Shown: positions 1 through 6,192 of the stretch, one piece after another
Layout: every line of letters begins with the position of its first letter
How positions within the stretch are numbered: position 1 is the stretch's first letter
From: Hafnia paralvei ATCC 29927
Lineage (GTDB): Bacteria; Pseudomonadota; Gammaproteobacteria; Enterobacterales; Enterobacteriaceae
Assembly (NCBI RefSeq): GCF_001655005.1
Contig: NZ_LXET01000066.1
Span: forward strand, 1-8,784
Direction: 5' to 3'
DNA: 8,784 bases
Notes under the pieces: model-generated
What the model was told of the DNA's origin: nothing
Seen by the model: only the letters and a program-made list of their open reading frames with translations
Databases searched by the model: none
Translations under genes and position numbers: made by a program

Positions 1-231
<231 letters not shown>

Positions 232-238
232 TCAGGGA

Positions 239-254
239 CTTGTTCGCACCTTCC
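239..254 (-). repeat. IS5 terminal inverted repeat
   Basis: Read on the minus strand this is GGAAGGTGCGAACAAG, the 16-bp IS5 end on the side of the transposase start. It fixes the right-hand boundary of the element at 254. The partner repeat is outside the window. Confidence 0.92.
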
Positions 255-258
255 TTAG
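255..258. other. Probable IS5 target-site duplication (TTAG)
   Basis: The four bases immediately outside the IS end are TTAG. IS5 duplicates a 4-bp target of the type YTAR, and TTAG fits. The second copy should abut the other end of the element, which is off the window, so duplication itself is not shown. Confidence 0.6.
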
Positions 259-290
259 ATAAACGCTAATAAAATACGGAAACCATTATC

Positions 291-1103
291 ATGAAAAAAT
301 CACTGACGTTACTCGCCGCAGCAACCTTAAGCGCCCTGAGCTTTGCCTCCTGGGCTGATACTCTGACCGTTGGCGCGTCTAACGTGCCGCATGCGGAGAT
401 CCTTGAACAGGCCAAACCGATTCTGGCGAAGCAGGGGATCGATCTGGAGATTAAACCGTTCCAGGATTACATTCTGCCGAACACTGCGCTGGCTGGCCGT
501 GAGATTGATGCCAACTACTTCCAGCATATTCCGTACCTGAACAGCGTGATTAAAGACCATGCAGGCGATAAAACGTATGACTTCGTTAGCGCCGGAGCGA
601 TTCACATTGAGCCGATTGGTATCTATTCGAAAAAAGTGAAATCACTTAAAGATCTGCCGGAAGGCGGCAAAGTCATCATGCGTGATGCGGTATCTGAGGA
701 AGGTCGTATTCTGTCGATTTTCGAAAAAGAGGGTGTGATCAAGCTGAAGCCGGGCGTGGATAAAGTAACCGCGCGCATTAGCGATATCGTCGAAAACCCG
801 AAAAAGCTGAAGTTCCTGCCAAACGTGGAAGCCGCGCTGTTACCGCAGATGTATAACAACGACGAAGGCGATGCGGTGGTGATTAACGCCAACTACGCCA
901 TCGATGCCGGGCTGGATCCAGTGAAAGATCCTATTGCCGTTGAAAGTGGTGAAAACAACCCGTATGCCAACATCATTACCGTGCATCGTGGCGACGAGAA
1001 GAAAAAGGATATCGTAGCGTTGGTTGATGTCCTGCATTCAAAAGAGATCCAGGACTGGATCCGTACTAAATATAAAGGTGCGGTGATCCCGGTAAACAAC
1101 TAA
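291..1103 (+). CDS. NlpA/MetQ-family ABC transporter substrate-binding protein, non-lipoprotein
   Basis: A 270-residue periplasmic binding protein. Residues 1-22 form a signal peptide (basic MKKS, hydrophobic core, SWA before Asp23), which suggests signal peptidase I cleavage after Ala22. There is no lipobox cysteine, unlike E. coli MetQ and NlpA. The mature part has family hallmarks: DYILPN (59-64), FQHIPYLN (77-84), IYSKKVKSL (111-119), DIVENPKKLKF (165-175), VINANYA (197-203) and NPYANII (223-229). Family members bind methionine or related amino acids and deliver them to an inner-membrane permease and ATPase, neither of which is in view. The stretch that in MetQ reads roughly PNDPTNLGR is here RDAVSEEGR (131-139), so the ligand may differ. 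The start has only a weak ribosome binding site (ACGGAA, about 276-281). IS5 lies 36 bp upstream, so the native promoter or partner genes may have been cut off. The family call is firm; the ligand is unknown. Confidence 0.85.
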   Translation: MKKSLTLLAAATLSALSFASWADTLTVGASNVPHAEILEQAKPILAKQGIDLEIKPFQDYILPNTALAGREIDANYFQHIPYLNSVIKDHAGDKTYDFVSAGAIHIEPIGIYSKKVKSLKDLPEGGKVIMRDAVSEEGRILSIFEKEGVIKLKPGVDKVTARISDIVENPKKLKFLPNVEAALLPQMYNNDEGDAVVINANYAIDAGLDPVKDPIAVESGENNPYANIITVHRGDEKKKDIVALVDVLHSKEIQDWIRTKYKGAVIPVNN

Positions 1104-1113
1104 TCTGCTTTTT

Positions 1114-1190
1114 GCCGGGTGGCGGCAGTGCTTTATCCGGCCTACGATGTCCTGTAGGCCGGGTAAAACGCGTTCGCGATGCCATGCGGC
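1114..1190. repeat. REP/BIME-type extragenic palindrome between convergent genes
   Basis: Between the binding-protein stop (1103) and the ttrA stop (1198) lies a pair of inverted REP-like units. Each has the GCCGGGT/GCCGGAT core and a second GC-rich arm (GGCGGCAGTG on the left, GCCATGCGGC on the right). The central inverted repeat is ATCCGGCCTAC (1135-1145) against GTAGGCCGGGT (1154-1164), pairing at 10 of 11 positions across an 8-base loop. Such elements are typical of intergenic DNA in E. coli, Salmonella and Citrobacter, can stabilise upstream mRNA 3' ends and can bind DNA gyrase. No U-rich tract follows in either direction, so I do not call it an intrinsic terminator. The rest of the 94-bp gap holds nothing I recognise. 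Confidence 0.8.
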
Positions 1191-1197
1191 ACCAGAG

Positions 1198-4100
1198 CTA
1201 CACTCGCTCAATTCTCGCTGGCAACCCCTGACGCACCGACGCACCCGACACCCAGTCAAGCCAGGTATTGGCTACCTGTCGGGTTGGGTCCGCAAAACCC
1301 AATTCGTTGAGATTAATCCCCGACTTAATCTGCTCATCAAACGCCATCGGCTCACCGTCGAGGGTATGCTGTGCCGCGCCCATTTCTTTATGTCCGTAAC
1401 CATGTTCAATGGCGATGACACCCGGCATGACGCCATGCAGCAGGCTTATCTGCGCTTGCGCCTGACCACCAGGGGTGGTGATACGCACGATATCGCCGTG
1501 TGCTAAACCATACCGCTGACCATCCTGTGGATTGAGCGCCACCAGATTAACCGGCTTCAGATGATGAAGGCGTGGGATCACCGCCGTGGCGCTGGACATG
1601 GTATTGGATTTGAAGGAAATCAGCTTCAACGGCCACTCTTGTTCCGGGAACAACTCCTCGACCGCACGTCCATCTGACAGACGTGATGGATACCAGGCCG
1701 GGCAGCCGCTGTAGCGCTCGCCAGTAATCGCATGGCGGTGCGCGGCGACGTTCGCATTCCAGATTTGGAGCGGTTTTTCCCAGGCATTGCCGACGCGGTT
1801 ATCAACTCGCCCGCTGTTGTCCGGCGCAAAGCGCCCGCCGCGGGAGTAGATAAACGCCACTCGGCTGATTTCATCGGTTTTCAACGTTTGGGTCATCACA
1901 GGCATGATCCGCTGGACCCCGGTCAGCGCTATGTCTTCCGGCTGTGCTTCAGCAACCGGAGCTTTGCCCATAAACGCAATATTGGCCGCGAGACGCAGGT
2001 AGTAATCTTCCGCACGGTTCAACGGATAGTGATTACCTTGCGGATCGGTAATTGCATTGTCGCCGAATCCAGGTAGCCCGATGCGCTTTGCCACTGCGAT
2101 ACAGAAAGACTCCATCGAGGCCGGTTGACCGTCAGCCGTGAGGCTGGTCGCCGATCTGACAACTGGCCAACGCGCGGTGGTGGCTTTGCTGGCCACGCCC
2201 GCCCACGGAGCGCTGAATCCCCAGCTTTCGAAGTTGTGGGTATCCGGCACGATGTAATCTGCCAGCGCCGTGGTTTCGTTCATAAAGGCGTCAATGGCAA
2301 TAAACAGCGGCAGACGAGCAGGATCCTTGAGCTTTTCTTCCGCCACGCCGCGTAACCCCGCAATGCCGTAAAACGGGTTGGTCATGTTGGAGATCCAGGC
2401 TTTCAGCGGATAAGGGTAACCTTCAAGCGCCGAGACGAGGAGTTCGGTAAGCTGACCGGCGACAAACGGATACCACGGCGCTTTAGCCGGGAAGGGCGAT
2501 TGCCCGGCAGCCACCTTATTGCGGTACTCTTCCGAAGACTCATAAGCGGTTTTACTGCGCGCGATGCTTAACCCTTTCGGTTTTACCTTCCCGGCGAAGC
2601 TGTCCATGTTGTAGCGCGGACCGTCGGTGGCACCATTAAATTTGCCGCCGCCGACGAACACGCCGCCTTCAAGGCTGAGGTTACCAATAAGCGCATTGAG
2701 CATCATCACCGACCAGGCGTTATAAAATCCATTGCCTGCCATCATTCCGCCGTGCGTGATCACCGCCGCTTTACGCCCGTGGCGGGTGAATGCGTCGGCC
2801 AGAACGGCAATGTCTGCTTCTGACACCCCACACTGCTGGCTGTACTGCGTTAGCGACAGTTTCTCTGCGGACTCACGCAGACACTGGAAGCTGCTTTTTA
2901 CCGTTACTGTCTGCCCGTCGGCCAGCGTCACTTCACGGGTAACAAACAGCTGAGCGCGCGGGCAACTGCTGGCGGCGACAATCTCACCGGCCTCGTTGAC
3001 GACCACCGGCTCCTGGGCTGCGTTTGCACTCAGATGGGCGAGGGTCAGGTGTTGTCCGGCAAGCGTTGGAATTTCATCGGTAATCACCAGATGCGTTGCA
3101 TTAGTCCAGCTTTTTTCTCCTGCCTGCTGCATGGCCTGCACGCCGGGAATGGCGAGATAATCAGCGTTATAGCGTTGTTTATCGATAATCCAGCTTATCA
3201 TCCCCATAGCCAGCGCGGAGTCGCTTCCCGGTCGTACGGGCTGCCAGTGGCCGCGATCGTCAGCCAGCACCGTGGTTAATGGCAGGGCTGGCGCCACCAC
3301 AACATAGCGGAAGTCGTCACGTAAACGGGCGCTGGCCAGCTGGCGGGCCTGGCGCTTAAACGGGTTGCCGGATTGCGCCGGAGAGGTGCCCATAAACAGC
3401 GCGAATTCGACGTTATCCCAGTCGGGTTTTACGTGGGTATTTTTATCCAGATCGCCCATTAACGCACCTGAACCGGCCCGATAGGCCAGACCGCAGTAAG
3501 CGCCATGAGCGCCGAAGTTTTTACTGCCGAAACTGTTCAGTGCGAAGCGACGTAAAAAGGTATCACGTCCTTCATCGCTGGTATTGGTGACCAGCAGTTG
3601 ATTGGATTTTGGGCCAAAGCCGGGATGTTTCGCATCAAGCGGTGTAGTGGGATCGTGGATAGCTCTCAGACCATCAACGTGGCCTTCACCAAACAAATCC
3701 CCACCTTCCACCACCTCTTTGATCAGCTGTTCGAAGCTGATGCGCTGCCATTTTCCTTCACCGCGTTTACCGACGCGCTTCATAGGCTCCAGAATACGTA
3801 GCGGGCTGTACAGACCTTCGAGTAAGGTTGCACCACGGGCGCAGGCGGTAGAACGTGCGTCAAGACCTGACTCCCCGGTCAACTGTTCCATTGCCGTGGC
3901 AAAGGGGACAGAGGCGTCTATATGGTGCTCGTGCGACAACGGATGATAAGGGTTGCCCGCAATGCGCAGCACTTTGCCTTGCTCAGTGTCAACGCGAACC
4001 CGTACACCACACTGCGTCCAGCAACCAAAGCACTGCGTCATCGAGATCACCTGCTGCGGGTTTTGCTGCCAGTGAGGCCGGGCGTTGGCTTCGGGGATGA

Positions 4101-4263
4101 GCGCGTTGGCAAAAATGCGGTCACGGGTAATTTTGCCCGAGGTTCCGTCCAACAAACCGTCTATCGCGCGCTTTGCCACATCCCGATAACTCAGGCCAAA
4201 AGTCACCATGCCACCTACGGCAAGGCCGACTTTAAGCCACTGACGACGGGTTAAATTAGCCAT
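1198..4263 (-). CDS. ttrA: Tetrathionate reductase subunit A, molybdopterin catalytic subunit
   Basis: A 1021-residue molybdopterin oxidoreductase of the DMSO reductase superfamily, very like Salmonella TtrA and of about the same length. It reduces tetrathionate to thiosulfate in the periplasm. Residues 5-11 (TRRQWLK) are a twin-arginine signal followed by a hydrophobic stretch (12-23), so the folded enzyme is exported by Tat. The N-terminal [4Fe-4S] ligands are Cys78, Cys81, Cys85 and Cys141 (CFGCWTQC, then STACARG). Cys257 in HGAYCGLAYR is a plausible molybdenum ligand, as in the related PsrA/PhsA/ArrA group; this is inferred from position. The start is set by AAGGAG 8 nt upstream and by the Tat motif. 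The gene overlaps the end of ttrC by 8 nt and is the last gene of the operon. No frameshift or internal stop is seen. Confidence 0.97.
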   Translation of the reverse strand: MANLTRRQWLKVGLAVGGMVTFGLSYRDVAKRAIDGLLDGTSGKITRDRIFANALIPEANARPHWQQNPQQVISMTQCFGCWTQCGVRVRVDTEQGKVLRIAGNPYHPLSHEHHIDASVPFATAMEQLTGESGLDARSTACARGATLLEGLYSPLRILEPMKRVGKRGEGKWQRISFEQLIKEVVEGGDLFGEGHVDGLRAIHDPTTPLDAKHPGFGPKSNQLLVTNTSDEGRDTFLRRFALNSFGSKNFGAHGAYCGLAYRAGSGALMGDLDKNTHVKPDWDNVEFALFMGTSPAQSGNPFKRQARQLASARLRDDFRYVVVAPALPLTTVLADDRGHWQPVRPGSDSALAMGMISWIIDKQRYNADYLAIPGVQAMQQAGEKSWTNATHLVITDEIPTLAGQHLTLAHLSANAAQEPVVVNEAGEIVAASSCPRAQLFVTREVTLADGQTVTVKSSFQCLRESAEKLSLTQYSQQCGVSEADIAVLADAFTRHGRKAAVITHGGMMAGNGFYNAWSVMMLNALIGNLSLEGGVFVGGGKFNGATDGPRYNMDSFAGKVKPKGLSIARSKTAYESSEEYRNKVAAGQSPFPAKAPWYPFVAGQLTELLVSALEGYPYPLKAWISNMTNPFYGIAGLRGVAEEKLKDPARLPLFIAIDAFMNETTALADYIVPDTHNFESWGFSAPWAGVASKATTARWPVVRSATSLTADGQPASMESFCIAVAKRIGLPGFGDNAITDPQGNHYPLNRAEDYYLRLAANIAFMGKAPVAEAQPEDIALTGVQRIMPVMTQTLKTDEISRVAFIYSRGGRFAPDNSGRVDNRVGNAWEKPLQIWNANVAAHRHAITGERYSGCPAWYPSRLSDGRAVEELFPEQEWPLKLISFKSNTMSSATAVIPRLHHLKPVNLVALNPQDGQRYGLAHGDIVRITTPGGQAQAQISLLHGVMPGVIAIEHGYGHKEMGAAQHTLDGEPMAFDEQIKSGINLNELGFADPTRQVANTWLDWVSGASVRQGLPARIERV

Positions 4264-5278
4264 GTTGCATTCTCCTTGCGATCGCGTTCAGGGCTTCACG
4301 AACAATAATAATCAGTGCTATCCACAGGCCGAAGGTACCCACAATAGCCAGCCAGCCATCGGTGCCGCCGGGCAGGGTATAGGGATTAAACTGCGCGTTA
4401 AATTTCGGTACGGTCTGCACCTGGATGAGTAACGTCCAGCGCATTAGCCAGCACAGCGCCATAGCGCTAAAAGCGAGTAATATGCGCAGCGGTAGCGATA
4501 AGGGGTAACGTACAACCAACCCGCAAAGAGCAAGCGAAACAAGCCATAGCGCAACCCAACCGATAGCGTAGTGTTGTGCTGAAGAGGCAACATCCAGCCA
4601 CTGACGGATAGCCGAACCGGAAAGCGTATTCCCACTCGCCCAGATCGCCACCACGATAGCCAGCGCGATCAACGTGACCATTTGCCCCCACGCTAGCTTA
4701 CGCGGTAGTGCGTCCTTGCTATTTGTCGTGGCAATAAGCAGGGCAAGAAATGTTTGCAGCGCGCTGAGGAACATCGCAACCGGAAAGGCGTAACTGAACC
4801 AAATGGGACGCGCCTGTACCACCGACACTTCACGGCCGGTGTAAACCAGCAATCCGATGGCGGACAGCGCGCTACCAAGTGCTAACCATTTTGTTACGCT
4901 GTAACTTTTTAGCGTTAGCCGTTTCACATGCGGCGCCAGAAACCACAGACCTAAAAAACCGGTAAACAGCGGTAAAAACAGCGCGCCCCACGGCATCCAG
5001 GACCATGGCGTCGGATACGCATAGAAGTGCCAGACGCGGGCTGTTTGGTGTAGATCAGCAGTCAGCGCCAGCGGCGCGGTAATCGCGCAGGTCAGGGCGA
5101 TTAGCAGCGTCAGATTCTCCAGGTCTGCCGTTTCTTTTTTGCGCCAGTGGAGAACGCATGCGAACAGCGCGGCGCAGGCGGCAATGCCGATGAAAAAGAA
5201 ATATTGTACGGCCCAGGGTAACCAGCTTACGTCCTGGGGATGGGCCAGAACCTCGTCGATAATCAGTGAATGGTTCAT
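4256..5278 (-). CDS. ttrC: Tetrathionate reductase subunit C, NrfD-type membrane anchor
   Basis: A 340-residue integral membrane protein of the NrfD/PsrC family, the same length as I recall for Salmonella TtrC. It anchors TtrA and TtrB at the periplasmic side of the inner membrane and is expected to oxidise menaquinol and pass electrons to TtrB. By eye there are nine hydrophobic segments, at about 22-44, 56-76, 97-117, 129-147, 160-182, 198-214, 235-256, 264-286 and 308-327; nine helices fit this subgroup. There is no cysteine-cluster or haem motif, as expected for NrfD-type proteins. The start ATG follows the ttrB stop directly (TAAATG) and uses an AGGAGG inside the end of ttrB, so the two are translationally coupled. 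The 3' end overlaps ttrA by 8 nt. Confidence 0.96.
   Translation of the reverse strand: MNHSLIIDEVLAHPQDVSWLPWAVQYFFFIGIAACAALFACVLHWRKKETADLENLTLLIALTCAITAPLALTADLHQTARVWHFYAYPTPWSWMPWGALFLPLFTGFLGLWFLAPHVKRLTLKSYSVTKWLALGSALSAIGLLVYTGREVSVVQARPIWFSYAFPVAMFLSALQTFLALLIATTNSKDALPRKLAWGQMVTLIALAIVVAIWASGNTLSGSAIRQWLDVASSAQHYAIGWVALWLVSLALCGLVVRYPLSLPLRILLAFSAMALCWLMRWTLLIQVQTVPKFNAQFNPYTLPGGTDGWLAIVGTFGLWIALIIIVREALNAIARRMQHG
4272..4277 (-). promoter_or_regulatory. Ribosome binding site of ttrA
   Basis: The minus-strand AAGGAG lies 8 nt before the ATG at 4263 and inside the last codons of ttrC. It supports the chosen ttrA start and coupled translation of the two subunits. Confidence 0.75.
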
Positions 5279-6013
5279 TTAAACCTCCTGCCAGAGAGCG
5301 GGTTGAGCACGTCCCATCAATGGGGTAACAAACGCCTCATCCAGCCCCAGATAGAACACGTGAGGAGACGTACCGCTTTCCGGCTTCAGGACTTTGATGG
5401 CGTCATGGTGCTCATGCAGCATTTGCGAAATGCGGCTGTGCGGATCTTTAATATCGCCAATGATGCGCGCGCCGCCGACGCAGGATTCCACACAGGCCGG
5501 GAGCAGCCCCGCTTCGAGGCGGTGAACGCAAAAGGTACATTTATCGGCGGTTTGCGTTTCATGGTTGATGAATCGCGCATCATAAGGGCAGGCCTGCACG
5601 CAATAGGCGCAGCCCACGCAGCGTGTGTTGTCGACCACCACAATGCCGTCTTCGCGTTGGAAAGTGGCTTGTACCGGGCAAACGGGCACGCAAGGGGGAT
5701 TATCACAATGGTTGCACAGTCGCGGCAGCAGGACGTTGGTAACGCTTTGCTGGCCTTCAATCTGTACTTGATACTGGTTGACGAGGGTACGAAATTCGCC
5801 CTGTGGCGTCTGGTTTTCAATGGCGCAACTGACGGTACAGGCCTGGCAGCCGATACAGCGTCGCAGGTCAACCAGCATGGCGTAGCGATGCTGTTGTGAG
5901 CCTTCGTGGCGTTCAGGCGAAAAGGGAAATTGCGCCTGAGCCAGCGGAACCAGTGATGCGCCAGCGGTCAGGACGCCCAGTCGCTGGAGAAACTGCCGTT
6001 TACTGCTGTCCAT
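5279..6013 (-). CDS. ttrB: Tetrathionate reductase subunit B, four-cluster ferredoxin-like subunit
   Basis: A 244-residue electron-transfer subunit that carries electrons from TtrC to TtrA. Sixteen cysteines form four [4Fe-4S] motifs: 53/56/59/63 (CIGCQACTVSC), 100/103/108/112, 132/135/138/142 (CVGCAYCVQAC) and 159/162/174/178; they are the only cysteines in the chosen reading. The N-terminus is a Tat-like signal, SSKRQFLQ, a hydrophobic stretch, then AQA around 26-28 as likely cleavage site. It has Lys-Arg where the consensus has Arg-Arg, as published for Salmonella TtrB. I start at 6013 because GGGAG lies 5 nt upstream. An in-frame ATG at 6046 would add 11 residues (MFRCCIVTGEN) but has no ribosome binding site and would bury the Tat motif. 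Salmonella TtrB is, from memory, annotated as 250 residues with a short N-terminal extension, so that start may also be generous. First gene of ttrBCA. Confidence 0.96.
   Translation of the reverse strand: MDSSKRQFLQRLGVLTAGASLVPLAQAQFPFSPERHEGSQQHRYAMLVDLRRCIGCQACTVSCAIENQTPQGEFRTLVNQYQVQIEGQQSVTNVLLPRLCNHCDNPPCVPVCPVQATFQREDGIVVVDNTRCVGCAYCVQACPYDARFINHETQTADKCTFCVHRLEAGLLPACVESCVGGARIIGDIKDPHSRISQMLHEHHDAIKVLKPESGTSPHVFYLGLDEAFVTPLMGRAQPALWQEV
5284..5289 (-). promoter_or_regulatory. Ribosome binding site of ttrC
   Basis: A perfect minus-strand AGGAGG sits 5 nt before the ttrC ATG and within the final codons of ttrB. The junction reads stop-then-start with no gap. Confidence 0.85.
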
Positions 6014-6018
6014 ATTTT

Positions 6019-6023
6019 CTCCC
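6019..6023 (-). promoter_or_regulatory. Ribosome binding site deciding the ttrB start
   Basis: The minus-strand GGGAG is placed 5 nt before the ATG at 6013. The competing ATG at 6046 has no comparable sequence upstream, so this site decides the start. Confidence 0.7.
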
Positions 6024-6092
6024 GTCACGATGCAACAACGAAACATTGGTCACGCCGTTGATTTGCGTGTGATGAATAAAGAATCTCAATGA

Positions 6093-6105
6093 TTTACAGT
6101 GTAAA
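6093..6105. promoter_or_regulatory. Palindrome TTTACA-G-TGTAAA, possible regulator site
   Basis: A perfect 6+1+6 inverted repeat, 80 bp upstream of the ttrB start. It is a candidate operator for TtrR or another dimeric regulator. No binding protein can be assigned from sequence alone. Its left arm TTTACA also resembles a -35 hexamer, but it is 20 bp from TATACT, which is too far. Confidence 0.4.
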
Positions 6106-6118
6106 AATCGTGACGGGG

Positions 6119-6124
6119 TATACT
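6119..6124 (+). promoter_or_regulatory. Candidate -10 box for ttrSR (TATACT)
   Basis: TATACT matches five of six bases of the sigma-70 -10 consensus and would start transcription near 6131, about 60 nt before the ttrS GTG. No -35 box stands at the usual 16-18 bp, and there is no extended -10 TG. If this is real, the palindrome and the FNR-like box both lie at or downstream of the ttrSR start site. Confidence 0.35.
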
Positions 6125-6128
6125 CTAT

Positions 6129-6142
6129 TGTGGTTAACCACA
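6129..6142. promoter_or_regulatory. 14-bp perfect palindrome TGTGGTTAACCACA, candidate TtrR operator
   Basis: TGTGGTT and AACCACA are exact reverse complements, centred between 6135 and 6136, in the middle of the divergent control region and 28 bp from the centre of the FNR-like box. A flanking pair GGGTAT (6116-6121) and ATACCC (6142-6147) adds another inverted repeat on a different centre. Response regulators of the NarL/FixJ class bind inverted repeats, so TtrR is the natural candidate. The assignment is inference. Confidence 0.5.
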
Positions 6143-6156
6143 TACCCGGCTTGTTG

Positions 6157-6170
6157 TTGATCTAAAACAA
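6157..6170. promoter_or_regulatory. FNR-like box TTGAT-CTAA-AACAA
   Basis: This matches the FNR consensus TTGAT-N4-ATCAA at nine of ten defined positions. It is centred 150 bp upstream of the ttrB start and 29 bp upstream of ttrS. Anaerobic FNR control of ttrBCA is established in Salmonella, which fits. With TAGAGT as the leftward -10 the box would be centred near -48; a class II position at -41.5 would put the start near 6122, where no good -10 is visible. Confidence 0.6.
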
Positions 6171-6192
6171 CATAATTGACAGGGACAATTGA

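Larger units (their letters stand above)
6014..6192. promoter_or_regulatory. Divergent ttrB-ttrS control region
   Basis: This 179-bp gap separates ttrBCA (leftward) from ttrSR (rightward), so it must hold both promoters. It is A/T-richer than the flanking genes. It contains an FNR-like box (6157-6170), a 14-bp perfect palindrome (6129-6142), a second 13-bp palindrome (6093-6105) and a good plus-strand -10 candidate, TATACT (6119-6124). For the leftward promoter TAGAGT (minus strand, 6127-6122) is a possible -10; no good -35 stands next to it, as expected for an activator-dependent promoter. In Salmonella, ttrBCA expression needs FNR and the TtrS/TtrR pair. Transcription starts are not determined by this reading. 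Confidence 0.75.

Noticed and set aside
240..275. Promoter for the binding-protein gene formed at the IS5 edge (TTCGCA, 17 bp, TAATAA; or TAAAAT at 270-275)
   Set aside because: The first pair matches the consensus poorly. The second would start about 9 nt before the ATG, leaving no room for the ribosome binding site.
3598..4254. Several 67-114-codon plus-strand frames opposite ttrA
   Set aside because: They are by-products of the GC-biased codon use of ttrA on the other strand; the products look like random translation.
5270..5899. A 209-codon open frame on the plus strand opposite ttrB, and a 161-codon frame on the minus strand (5386-5871)
   Set aside because: Both lie wholly or almost wholly over ttrB, whose four cysteine-cluster motifs prove its own frame. 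They resemble no family I know and have no ribosome binding site in a sensible place.
6014..6046. N-terminal extension of TtrB to an ATG at 6046
   Set aside because: It has no ribosome binding site, would put 11 residues with two cysteines before the Tat motif, and the ATG at 6013 has GGGAG at good spacing.
6176..6181. A perfect -35 hexamer TTGACA just before ttrS
   Set aside because: No matching -10 stands 16-18 bp downstream, and a promoter here would start inside ttrS. It is probably chance within the small inverted repeat.
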